Source: Alteribacter aurantiacus DSM 18675 (GTDB lineage: Bacteria > Bacillota > Bacilli > Bacillales > Salisediminibacteriaceae). From it: DNA of 64,000 nt. Where the stretch lies: NCBI RefSeq assembly GCF_000429705.1, contig NZ_AUCJ01000010.1:62001-126000 (forward strand), given 5' to 3'. Made by a program: the position numbers and the translations under genes. Shown here in pieces: positions 23,731 through 32,199 of this stretch (the stretch's first letter is position 1; every line of letters starts with the position of its first letter). The notes under the pieces were generated by a model. That model was not told the DNA's origin, did not search any database, and worked only from the letters and a program-made list of their open reading frames with translations.

Positions 23731-24746
23731 TAAAAAGATCCCTTTCTTTCCTGGAAATGAGTTGGTTTATTTAGAACAATCCCTTCTCCCAAAACCCAAT
23801 CTGCTGTCCAATCTATTATTTGTTTTAAAGAAACGGAAGGATAACCAAATAACTTATGTGATAATGAGGCGTTGTTCAACAAAGTCGAGTTCGCTTCTTC
23901 ATTTATAAACACAGGCTCTTTATTAAATCTATTTCCAAATTGAGTAGCCAGCCAACGAATAGATACTACCTCTGGGCCTGTTATGTTTAACCTTTTTACT
24001 GGAGTAGAACAGTATTCCAAAGAACGAAGAGCCTGGTCATTAGCATCTCCTTGCCAGATAACGTTCACAAATCCAGTTGTCAAATCAATTGGTCTTTCAT
24101 TGAGAACGTTTTGAGCAATCTCCAGGCAAACACCATATCTGGTTTCCACTGCATAGTTCAAGCGGAAAAACACCATTGGAATCTGGTTTATGATGCTAAA
24201 GTATTCGAAAATACGTTCTCTACCCAGACAAGATTGGGCGTATTCCCCAATTGGTTCCGGAGGGGTGTCCTCATTTGCGCCACCGGATTGAGGAGACATA
24301 AATGGATAGATGTTTCCTGAAGAGAAAGCCACTATCCTTGAACTTGAAAAATGATTGCAGATTCGCCCTGGCAAATAACTGTTCATTGCCCATGTAAATG
24401 ATTCATTATTATTCGTTCCAAATTTTTTTCCGGCCATATAAATAATGTTTTTAATTTTTGGTAAGGAATTAAGGGAACTTTCGTTCATGAGGTCAGCCTT
24501 AATAGTCTCCACACCGAAGCTTTCTAATTCATCGATGGAATTTGGATCTGAAAATCTTGAAACTCCGATCACTTTCTTTTCTACTTCCGCCTCTCGAATA
24601 GCTCTTACTGCTTTTATAGCAAGGCTTGGCCCCATCTTCCCACCTACTCCCAAGATCATAATGTCACCGTCTAAGGTTTTCATCATTTCAATTAAATCGG
24701 CGGATGGTTCAGATAATTTTTCCATTAACTGATCTGTTGTTTCCAC
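23730..24746 (-). CDS. NAD-dependent epimerase/dehydratase-like protein (SDR)
   Basis: An extended short-chain dehydrogenase fold with the nucleotide-binding loop GVGGKMG and strands typical of sugar epimerases (KNIIYMAG, RIVAFSSGNIYPF, VFFRLNYAVE, VNVIWQGD). The usual catalytic YxxxK appears as YAQSC: the tyrosine is present but the lysine is replaced, so the chemistry may differ or be lost. GTG 24744-24746 is used because AAGGTG lies 5 bases upstream; the longer ATG start has no ribosome site. It is transcribed divergently from YesL with a 200-bp shared upstream region, in one unit with the DapA-like gene. Confidence 0.75.
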   Translation of the reverse strand: METTDQLMEKLSEPSADLIEMMKTLDGDIMILGVGGKMGPSLAIKAVRAIREAEVEKKVIGVSRFSDPNSIDELESFGVETIKADLMNESSLNSLPKIKNIIYMAGKKFGTNNNESFTWAMNSYLPGRICNHFSSSRIVAFSSGNIYPFMSPQSGGANEDTPPEPIGEYAQSCLGRERIFEYFSIINQIPMVFFRLNYAVETRYGVCLEIAQNVLNERPIDLTTGFVNVIWQGDANDQALRSLEYCSTPVKRLNITGPEVVSIRWLATQFGNRFNKEPVFINEEANSTLLNNASLSHKLFGYPSVSLKQIIDWTADWVLGEGIVLNKPTHFQERKGSF

Positions 24747-24945
24747 TAAAACACCTTCCCTCATTTTTTTAGTTAGACTTTTGATTATGGATAGAATAGT
24801 CCACTATGGGTGTCTATTAAATGTCTATAAATCGCTATCCATCTGAATAATAGTGATTTAATGGCAAACAGTGCTGAACAAATATATGTTAAAATATTAT
24901 TACAATTTAAAATATTTAAAATATACATCGGCAGGATGTGACATA
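24747..24945. promoter_or_regulatory. Divergent promoter region
   Basis: This AT-rich 200 bp serves the epimerase gene leftward and yesL rightward. A repeated TGTCTAT (near 24811 and 24822) is visible. No CcpA-type cre site was found by eye. Confidence 0.4.
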
Positions 24946-25584
24946 ATGCCTTCTCATTTACAAGGGTTTACAGGTGCATTTTCTAGATTTTCTGATTGGG
25001 TTTTGAAAATGGTTTGTATTAATTTGTTATGGATTTTATTTAGTTTATTAGGCGGGATTCTTTTTGGAGTATTTCCGTCCACGGTAGCGATGTGTGCGGT
25101 AGTTCGAAAGTGGTTTATGGGGGAAGAAGTTAAGATATTTAGATTCTTTTGGGAGAATTATAAAACGAACTTTATCAGCTCGAACATGTTAATGGGAACG
25201 TTATTTATTCTTGGCATTTTTATATATTGGAACCTATACTACAGCTTTTATGGTACTCATCTTCTTTATCAACTTGTTTTTTTCTTTTTCTGTATTATAG
25301 CCGTGATTTATACATTTACACTGATCATGATATTCCCTGTGTTTGTTCACTATCAATTACCTCTTCTTCACTACATTAAGAATGCTATGATACTTTCTCT
25401 GTCCTATCCTATCAGAACAATTTTTATGGCACTTGGCGGTTTCGTCATTTACCTGGTGCTATTATTTATCCCGGGGTTAATTCCTTTTTTCAGTGTTAAC
25501 TTAATCGCCTTCATAAGCATGCTATATGCTATGAGCATCTTCAGAAAAGCTGATGAATGGCAAAGCGCAAGGGTGGGCAGCTAG
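24946..25584 (+). CDS. YesL-family membrane protein (DUF624)
   Basis: A 212-residue integral membrane protein with about five transmembrane segments. It begins LQGFTGAFSRFSDWVLKMVCINLLW, a signature of the YesL/DUF624 family. Such proteins sit next to YesM/YesN sensors and Lpl-type ABC importers and are thought to modulate the sensor or transporter. ATG 24946 follows GGATGTGA; the longer frame begins with an AT-rich non-coding-like stretch. The gene precedes yesM with a 10-bp gap. Confidence 0.85.
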   Translation: MPSHLQGFTGAFSRFSDWVLKMVCINLLWILFSLLGGILFGVFPSTVAMCAVVRKWFMGEEVKIFRFFWENYKTNFISSNMLMGTLFILGIFIYWNLYYSFYGTHLLYQLVFFFFCIIAVIYTFTLIMIFPVFVHYQLPLLHYIKNAMILSLSYPIRTIFMALGGFVIYLVLLFIPGLIPFFSVNLIAFISMLYAMSIFRKADEWQSARVGS

Positions 25585-25594
25585 GAGAATTGAT

Positions 25595-27400
25595 ATGAGG
25601 ATAAACAGTTACTTACACTCAATAAAAGCAAAAGTAATAATTCTAATAATCTTTTTTCTTTTTATCCCCTGTCTTTTCGTTGGTTTTATCTGGTACACCC
25701 AATCAACGACGGTTATAGAGGAAAATGAGATTCAAAAGAACGAAACCCTAATTAAGGGGTTAAATAATCATTTGGATTATTATTTTGCTGGTTTAGAAAG
25801 AACAACACTTCCACTGTTAACCCATCCCCTTATTCAACAGTACATACGGACTGGCGTCTATGAACATTATGAACGCTTAATATTAAATTCTCGAATTAGA
25901 GAAGAGATATTTGCCAATTTAGTTTATGGAAGAAATGATATCTTTATTGTTTCAATTGCAACTGACTATGGCATTACCAGTACAAATAACCGTTTTTTTG
26001 TAAGGAATCAGTATAACGATGATAATGACATAAATCCTATCTATGAAAAAAACTATCACGTTCACGGTATGAGTATTATTGACTCAACACCGGTCCTAAC
26101 AATTACAAGGAATTTATTAGATATCACGACCTACGAAAAGAAAGGGTTGTTGAGTGTTGATCTGAATTTAAACGGGATAGCCAATATTATTGAAGATGTT
26201 GCGATGGGCGATACAGGTTTTGTCTGGCTAACGGATGCAGAGGGAAACATAATTTATCATCCTCATGGGTTTGACGAAAGTACAGAGGTATTCTCAAACA
26301 TAAACGGTAGTGAAGAACAATTAGGCTCATTCATTACAGGTAGCGGCAGCGAAAGAAAGTTAGTCACCTATCACAGATCGGATCACACAGACTTTGTATT
26401 AATTGCCGAAGTTCCATTAGCAGAACTTATGGGAGATATGATAGCGCTTAGAAACAGTACCGTTATATTTGTTGCAGTTCTAATTGTACTAGCCTTATTT
26501 GTAGTTGGAGGTTTTTCTTTTTCCATCACACATTCGCTTATGCAATTAAAGGATTTAATGGAACGGGCTAAAAAGGGCGATTTATCTGTCCGAGCTTCGG
26601 AAGGGAAAAAGGATGAAATAGGTCAATTGAACAAGGGCTTTAATACGATGGTTAAAGAAATAGGGCGTTTAATAGAACGCGTTCGATTATCACAGTTGAA
26701 AGAAAAAGAGTTAGAGATTAAAAATAAGGAATCAGAACTGAGAGCAATGCAATCTCAAATAAATCCTCACTTCTTATATAACACGCTGGAATTAATAAAT
26801 TCACATGCAATAGTAGAAGATGTAATGCCAATTAGTCGAATGACAACTTCCTTGGGTGATATGCTTCGGTACAGCATAAGTAATTCTAATCAAGCTGTAT
26901 ATTTAGCGGATGAAATTAACCATGTAAAAACATATTTAGATATTCAGCAGGAGAGGTATAGAGACCTCGAGGTTGCAATTGATATACGCCAATATCATAT
27001 GCATGCAGTAAGAGCAGTTCGGTTAATGTTGCAGCCTATTGTTGAAAACGCTTTTATACACGGGTATTCGAAGCATAAAATGAAACCTAGTTCCATTTCG
27101 ATCTTGGGGTTCGAGGATAATGGTTGCTTTGTCTTAAGTGTGCAAGACAAAGGAGGAGGAATGGATCTTCAAACGAAGACCATTTATAACAACGCATTCA
27201 GGATGAAAAGTGAAGAGACTGAGATGAATGAGTCTCTGCCAGGATCTAATAACTGCATCGGGTTATGGAATGTACATCAAAGAGTACGACTCACATTCGG
27301 TGAAAGCTATGGCTTGTTTATTTCTAAAGCCGATTCGCATGGCACTATAATAGAAATACATTTACCACTCAAGGAGGACTTCCTAAAAAGAGGTGAGTAA
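25595..27400 (+). CDS. YesM-type sensor histidine kinase
   Basis: Membrane sensor of a two-component system controlling carbohydrate uptake, 601 residues. Order: transmembrane helix (about 13-34), large extracytoplasmic sensor domain (35-290, Cache-like), second helix (about 298-322), HAMP linker (LMERAKKGDLSVRASEGKKDEIGQL), His-kinase box of the LytS/YesM class (SQINPHFLYNTLE, H392), then the ATPase domain (QPIVENAFIHG, DKGGGM, GLWNVHQR). AGGAG precedes ATG 25595. The extracytoplasmic domain probably reads the oligosaccharide or the loaded binding protein. Confidence 0.9.
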   Translation: MRINSYLHSIKAKVIILIIFFLFIPCLFVGFIWYTQSTTVIEENEIQKNETLIKGLNNHLDYYFAGLERTTLPLLTHPLIQQYIRTGVYEHYERLILNSRIREEIFANLVYGRNDIFIVSIATDYGITSTNNRFFVRNQYNDDNDINPIYEKNYHVHGMSIIDSTPVLTITRNLLDITTYEKKGLLSVDLNLNGIANIIEDVAMGDTGFVWLTDAEGNIIYHPHGFDESTEVFSNINGSEEQLGSFITGSGSERKLVTYHRSDHTDFVLIAEVPLAELMGDMIALRNSTVIFVAVLIVLALFVVGGFSFSITHSLMQLKDLMERAKKGDLSVRASEGKKDEIGQLNKGFNTMVKEIGRLIERVRLSQLKEKELEIKNKESELRAMQSQINPHFLYNTLELINSHAIVEDVMPISRMTTSLGDMLRYSISNSNQAVYLADEINHVKTYLDIQQERYRDLEVAIDIRQYHMHAVRAVRLMLQPIVENAFIHGYSKHKMKPSSISILGFEDNGCFVLSVQDKGGGMDLQTKTIYNNAFRMKSEETEMNESLPGSNNCIGLWNVHQRVRLTFGESYGLFISKADSHGTIIEIHLPLKEDFLKRGE

Positions 27401-27402
27401 AG

Positions 27403-28452
27403 ATGTACAAAGTTTTACTAGTAGATGATGAATACATGATCCAAAAAAGCTTAAAAAAACTAATAGAAAATATGAATCCGGAATTCGAAGTTATTGGAAC
27501 AGCGTATGATGGTGAGGAAGCATTACAGCAGTGCAAGGTTTCCAATCCTAATTTGGTCATTACAGATATTAACATGCCGGTTTTGGATGGATTGGAAATG
27601 ATCAAAAAGATAAGAGAAAAACAGATTCACACTGAGATTATTATTTTATCGGGTTATGACGATTTTGAATTTGCCCAACAAGCAATTAGGTATAACGTTT
27701 GTGAATTTATAGTAAAACCGATAAAACCAAACTTACTAAAAGAAGCGTTAGACAGATTAAAACAAAAGATTCAATCTAAGGAAAAAGAAGTTCTTCAAAG
27801 AAAACAGAATGTAATGTTTTGTAAAGTACGTGCATCTGCAATTTCTCAACATTTGAGGAATCTTAATAAAGTTGAAATTAAAAAAGAATTGGATACCTTC
27901 TATCAAGAATTACTCCAGATGGAATTGGGAGTCGATCAAGAAAGAAAAGCCTTTATAGATTATGTTATGTTAATTGAAGAGGAGTTAGGGGATGTATCAT
28001 TGTTTACAAATGAAACTGACTTAAGATATATCAACCTACCTAATGACCGCCATTCAATATATCTACTCATAGAAGAAATATTGGATTCGTTTACACAGCG
28101 CTATACACACAAGAAAAATTGGGGTGCATTAACAAAAATCAGTGACGCAGTGGATTATATTGATAAGCATTTTACCGAAGAACAGTTGACCCTAAATAGG
28201 GTCGCAGCTTTATTTAATACGTCCCCCTCGTACTTCAGCCGAATTTTTAAAGAAGAAAAGGGAGTAAGCTTTATAAAATATGTTACACAATTGCGCATAA
28301 ATAAAGCTAAATCATTGATGAAAGATCGCGAAACAAAGACCTCCGAAATCGCACATTTAATAGGGTATACTGACTATCCTCATTTTTCGAAAATATTCAA
28401 GAAAAACACTGGATATTCTCCTAGTAATTACAGGAAATACAAGGTGAAATAG
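27403..28452 (+). CDS. YesN-type response regulator (receiver + AraC HTH)
   Basis: A 349-residue response regulator. The receiver domain (1-120) has the acidic pocket DDE at 8-10, phospho-acceptor D55 (ITDINMPVLDG) and KP at the end of strand 5. A helical linker follows, then a C-terminal AraC-type double HTH (ISDAVDYIDKHFTEEQLTLNRVAALFNTS; SEIAHLIGYTDYPHFSKIFKK). It begins 2 bases after yesM, so the two are translated together. It likely activates the transporter operon starting at 28640. Confidence 0.9.
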   Translation: MYKVLLVDDEYMIQKSLKKLIENMNPEFEVIGTAYDGEEALQQCKVSNPNLVITDINMPVLDGLEMIKKIREKQIHTEIIILSGYDDFEFAQQAIRYNVCEFIVKPIKPNLLKEALDRLKQKIQSKEKEVLQRKQNVMFCKVRASAISQHLRNLNKVEIKKELDTFYQELLQMELGVDQERKAFIDYVMLIEEELGDVSLFTNETDLRYINLPNDRHSIYLLIEEILDSFTQRYTHKKNWGALTKISDAVDYIDKHFTEEQLTLNRVAALFNTSPSYFSRIFKEEKGVSFIKYVTQLRINKAKSLMKDRETKTSEIAHLIGYTDYPHFSKIFKKNTGYSPSNYRKYKVK

Positions 28453-28482
28453 AGTTTTGATAGATTGTTTAAGGTACACATT

Positions 28483-28534
28483 CACCTCTCTATTGGCTGT
28501 ATAAGGTTACAGCCAATAGAGAGGTGTTTTTTTA
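28483..28534 (+). terminator. 19-bp perfect terminator after yesN
   Basis: CACCTCTCTATTGGCTGTA (28483-28501) pairs perfectly with 28508-28526 and is followed by T7. It separates the sensory genes from the structural operon. Confidence 0.85.
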
Positions 28535-28639
28535 TGCTAGGTAAAATAATGACAACTAATCATAAAAATAAACATTCAAAATAGTCTGACTTTTTATTAA
28601 TGTACATAATATACAGCTTTTCTGAAAGGAGAGTAATAG

Positions 28640-29596
28640 ATGGCGTCTCCAAAGATATCTGATTCTCAAACATCAATTCAACCTAAAACGAAACGTAAGA
28701 GAAAAAATTACCTGATCAGAAATTGGCAAATATATTCGATGATACTACCGGGGATTATATTCTTTATTGTTTTTAAGTATGTGCCGCTTGGTGGTATTGT
28801 AATTGCCTTTCAAAATTACAACGTCTTTCAGGGGATACAAGGTAGCCCTTGGGTAGGGTTAGACCATTTTGTTAATCTCTTTACGTATCCCGACTTTCTG
28901 AGAATATTGAGAAATACAATATTAATTGCTCTTTATCAGCTAATATTTGGATTTCCTGCACCAATTATTCTGGCATTACTATTAAACGAATTAAGGTTAA
29001 TGTTTGTTAAAAGGACACTCCAGACCGTTTTATATTTACCTCACTTTTTGTCCTGGGTTATTGTTGGTGGATTGGTCATCACTTTCCTCTCACCAAACTC
29101 AGGTATTATTAACGAGATAATTAGAACATTTGGTGGGGACCCAATCTACTTTATGCAACATCCAGAATACTTTAGGACTATTGTGGTCTCATCTGGCATT
29201 TGGAAAGAAATAGGTTGGTCTACAATTATTTATTTAGCTGCCCTGGCTGGGATTAACCCTGAACTATATGAAGCAGCGGAAATTGATGGAGCAAACAAAT
29301 TCAGACAAGTATGGAGCATTACTATCCCAAGTATATTACCGGTAATTATGATTCTATTGATCTTAAACATAGGGAATTTTCTTGAATTGGGATTTGAGCA
29401 AATATACATGCTGCTTAATCCATTCGTAAGAGAAACCGGTGAAGTCTTTGATACATATATTTACCGGGTCGGGTTGCTAGGCGGGCAGTTAAGTTATACC
29501 ACTGCTATTGGAGTATTTAAGTCAGTTGTTGGATTAATTTTAATTGTTGGTGCCAACCAATTAAGCAAAAAATTAACTGGTAATGCGATCTTCTAG
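28640..29596 (+). CDS. ABC sugar transporter permease, LplB-type
   Basis: First permease of a CUT1-class carbohydrate importer (318 residues) with six predicted transmembrane segments, following a basic cytoplasmic N-terminus. The motif FIVFKYVPLGGIVIAFQNYN and the EAA loop (EAAEIDGANKFRQVWSITIP) identify the LplB/YtcP group for oligosaccharides. GAAAGGAGAG precedes the ATG. It heads the structural operon. No dedicated ATPase gene is present, as is usual: a shared MsmX-type ATPase elsewhere would energise it. Confidence 0.9.
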   Translation: MASPKISDSQTSIQPKTKRKRKNYLIRNWQIYSMILPGIIFFIVFKYVPLGGIVIAFQNYNVFQGIQGSPWVGLDHFVNLFTYPDFLRILRNTILIALYQLIFGFPAPIILALLLNELRLMFVKRTLQTVLYLPHFLSWVIVGGLVITFLSPNSGIINEIIRTFGGDPIYFMQHPEYFRTIVVSSGIWKEIGWSTIIYLAALAGINPELYEAAEIDGANKFRQVWSITIPSILPVIMILLILNIGNFLELGFEQIYMLLNPFVRETGEVFDTYIYRVGLLGGQLSYTTAIGVFKSVVGLILIVGANQLSKKLTGNAIF

Positions 29597-29611
29597 AAAG
29601 GAGGTTTTCCG

Positions 29612-30481
29612 ATGATTAAAGAAAGTCCTTCACGAAAAGCCTTTAATTGGTTCAACATAGCTTTTCTATCAATCTTAAGTTTAACGATGCTACTCCCTTT
29701 TATTCATATCTTAGCTGGTTCCTTTAGTGCAGGTACTGCAATTACACAAGGAAGAGTTACATTATTCCCAGTAGATTTCACTTTAGACAACTACCGCGTT
29801 GTCTTTAATGATATTACTCTGTGGAGAGCATTTGGAGTAACTGTACTTATTACAGTAATGGGAACGTTTATAAATCTTTTTTTCACATCATTAATGGCTT
29901 ACGGGCTTTCAAAGGATCATTTAAAAGGCCGTTCGCTTATATTATTCCTTGTTATTTTCACCATGATTTTCTCAGCACCATTAATACCAACCTATTTAAC
30001 TGTTAGAGCACTTGGTTTATTAGATAGTATCTGGGCCTTAATTCTACCGGGCACGATCAATGCATTCAATCTAATCATCATGATGTCTTTCTTTAGAAAT
30101 ATTCCAAAAGACATGCTTGAAGCGGCTAAGATCGATGGCTGTGGGGAGTACAGAACATTATGGAGCGTTGTATTACCGATGTCACTGCCTTCTTTAAGTA
30201 CAATTGGTCTGTTTTATGCGGTTGGTCACTGGAATGGCTATTTTGCAGCATTACTATATATACGAAATAATGATCTATTTCCTCTTCAAGTAAAGCTGAG
30301 AAGGCTAATTGTTGAGAGTGATGCGGAGGAAATGCTGCAGGCAGCACAATTATCAGTGCAATCAGTGGAAGGAATAAAAATGGCGTCGATTATTTTTGCA
30401 ACTTTACCGGTATTAGTAATTTACCCAATGATTCAAAAACACTTCGTAAAAGGTGCAAACCTGGGAGCAATCAAAGGGTAA
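29612..30481 (+). CDS. ABC sugar transporter permease, LplC-type
   Basis: Second permease (289 residues) of the same importer, with six membrane segments. The EAA loop is EAAKIDGCGEYRTLWSVVLP. The start motif (AFNWFNIAFLSILSLTMLLPFIHILAGSFS) and the ending MIQKHFVKGANLGAIKG are typical of the LplC/YtcP family. AAAGGAGG lies 8 bases before the ATG and 16 bp separate it from the first permease. The adjacent lipoprotein completes the importer. Confidence 0.9.
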   Translation: MIKESPSRKAFNWFNIAFLSILSLTMLLPFIHILAGSFSAGTAITQGRVTLFPVDFTLDNYRVVFNDITLWRAFGVTVLITVMGTFINLFFTSLMAYGLSKDHLKGRSLILFLVIFTMIFSAPLIPTYLTVRALGLLDSIWALILPGTINAFNLIIMMSFFRNIPKDMLEAAKIDGCGEYRTLWSVVLPMSLPSLSTIGLFYAVGHWNGYFAALLYIRNNDLFPLQVKLRRLIVESDAEEMLQAAQLSVQSVEGIKMASIIFATLPVLVIYPMIQKHFVKGANLGAIKG

Positions 30482-30505
30482 AAAAATAAAAAGGGGTTGT
30501 TTTTA

Positions 30506-32101
30506 TTGAAGAGAAAGTCTCTTTACGGGTTGAGTACTTTAAGTTTACTGTGTTTCTCTGCTGTTTTGGTTGGGTGTTCATCTGATGAAGCTACCGAAGG
30601 AAATGAAGAAGCAAATTCAGACACAGACACAGAAAATGAATCTGAAGCAAGTGCTGCGGAACCTTCTGAATTTACCGTAGCGATGGGGACAGGGGGATCT
30701 TCCTACATTATGGGGGCCTCTGACATTCATGAAGATATTTATGTGAAAAAGTTGGAAGAGATGGCCAATGTTGATTTGGATATTGAACTAATCCCTCATG
30801 AAAACTATGATGAGCATCTTATGTTGTTGTTTGCAAGTGGAGATTTACCAGACCTTTTACAGACGCGAGGGATTAATTACGCTGAAGTTTCCCCCGCAAT
30901 TGATGCAGGAGCTCTTATGCCATTAAATGATCTCATTGAGGAATACGGTCCGAATTTAAAGGAACATGTTCCACAAGAATCATGGGACTCTGCAAGAGTT
31001 AGTGATGATGGTGTCATTTTCGGTATACCGGATGAAAACCCTCTACAAAACTCTACAGTAACGTACGTTCGTCAAGACTGGTTAGATAACTTAGGTTTGG
31101 ATGTACCTACGACAGTTGATGAGTATATTGAAATGTTACGGGCATTTAAATACGATGATCCAAACGGTACGGGAGAAGAAGATACAATCCCAATGTCTGC
31201 ACGCCCTAACTTTGCTTTTGGAACCCATTTCTTTGGAGCATATGATGTGATCCCATCTGGCTGGCGTTATGAGGATGGTCAACTCGTTCCAAACTTTATT
31301 AGGGAAGGAACAAAGGATGCATTAGAAGTTTATAAACTTCTATATGAAGAAGGATTAATTGATAATGAATTTATGGTTCAGACAGGACAAGACTGGGATA
31401 GTAAAATCGATTCAGGAAGCGTTGGAATGTTCGCACACAGTATTATCGGTGTGACCTCATGGGATCAGCGATTACAGGAAAATGTACCAGAAGGAGAATA
31501 TGTGGTCATTCCAGCTCCTGTCGGTCCTAGTGGAGAACCTGGAGGGGTAACCAACCTTGGATCCACAGTCGCAGACTGGGTGTGGGTCATTCCTCAAGGA
31601 ACAGAAAATCCGGAGGAGATCATTGGATTCCTTGATTGGTTCTATGGTGATGGCTATGGTGATGACTTCTTTACGTTTGGAATTGAAGGTGAGAATTACA
31701 CGAGAGAAGATGGAGAAATTAACTATAATTATCCAGAAACCAACGAAGAAGCTGGAGCCCAATATATGCACCAAGGATGGCTGCATTTTACAGGTCCACG
31801 ACAGTATCTAACTGATGAACAATTCATCAGCGGACAGCCTGGCGGAGATAAAGTGTTAGATTCTCTTGAAGTTGGTTTGAGTGAAGGTCTAGTTAATGAT
31901 GCCCAGGATATGCCTACGTTGCCAACTTTACAATCCAGACCTGAACTGGATTATACGGGGTTATGGATGGAGTTTGCTGCAAGAGTTGTTACCGGTCAAC
32001 AGTCTTTGGACGAGTTTGATGATTTTGTAGAACAGTGGAAGGACCGCGGAGGAGATCAACTGATTGAAGAAGCAACAGAATGGTACGAATCGATTCAATA
32101 G
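30506..32101 (+). CDS. Extracellular solute-binding lipoprotein, LplA-type
   Basis: A 531-residue substrate-binding protein. The signal peptide ends in a lipobox LVGCS, so it is lipid-anchored outside the membrane. A short acidic Ser/Glu/Asp linker follows, then a large two-lobed type 1 solute-binding fold. Many acidic residues suit a halophile's outside-facing protein. The TTG at 30506 lies 9 bases after AAGGGG; the upstream TTG at 30497 touches the ribosome site. The length matches LplA-type oligosaccharide binders. A hairpin at 32139 may set its expression above the downstream enzymes. Confidence 0.9.
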   Translation: MKRKSLYGLSTLSLLCFSAVLVGCSSDEATEGNEEANSDTDTENESEASAAEPSEFTVAMGTGGSSYIMGASDIHEDIYVKKLEEMANVDLDIELIPHENYDEHLMLLFASGDLPDLLQTRGINYAEVSPAIDAGALMPLNDLIEEYGPNLKEHVPQESWDSARVSDDGVIFGIPDENPLQNSTVTYVRQDWLDNLGLDVPTTVDEYIEMLRAFKYDDPNGTGEEDTIPMSARPNFAFGTHFFGAYDVIPSGWRYEDGQLVPNFIREGTKDALEVYKLLYEEGLIDNEFMVQTGQDWDSKIDSGSVGMFAHSIIGVTSWDQRLQENVPEGEYVVIPAPVGPSGEPGGVTNLGSTVADWVWVIPQGTENPEEIIGFLDWFYGDGYGDDFFTFGIEGENYTREDGEINYNYPETNEEAGAQYMHQGWLHFTGPRQYLTDEQFISGQPGGDKVLDSLEVGLSEGLVNDAQDMPTLPTLQSRPELDYTGLWMEFAARVVTGQQSLDEFDDFVEQWKDRGGDQLIEEATEWYESIQ

Positions 32102-32138
32102 ACTTAAAGATAACCTTATGAATTAACACTAACCTATG

Positions 32139-32162
32139 CCCCCGATAATATGCTATCGGGGG
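32139..32162 (+). terminator. Hairpin after the binding-protein gene (partial terminator or mRNA stabiliser)
   Basis: A 9-bp perfect stem, CCCCCGATA with TATCGGGGG. No T-run follows, so it is more likely an mRNA 3'-end stabiliser that favours the binding protein than a full stop. Confidence 0.6.
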
Positions 32163-32199
32163 TATTCATTAAAATGTTTTGTGGAGGAAGATGCAGATA

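Noticed and set aside
27045..27060. Sequence resembling a CcpA cre site (TTGAAAACGCTTTTA)
   Set aside because: It lies deep inside yesM and encodes the conserved VENAFIHG motif of the ATPase domain, which explains the match.
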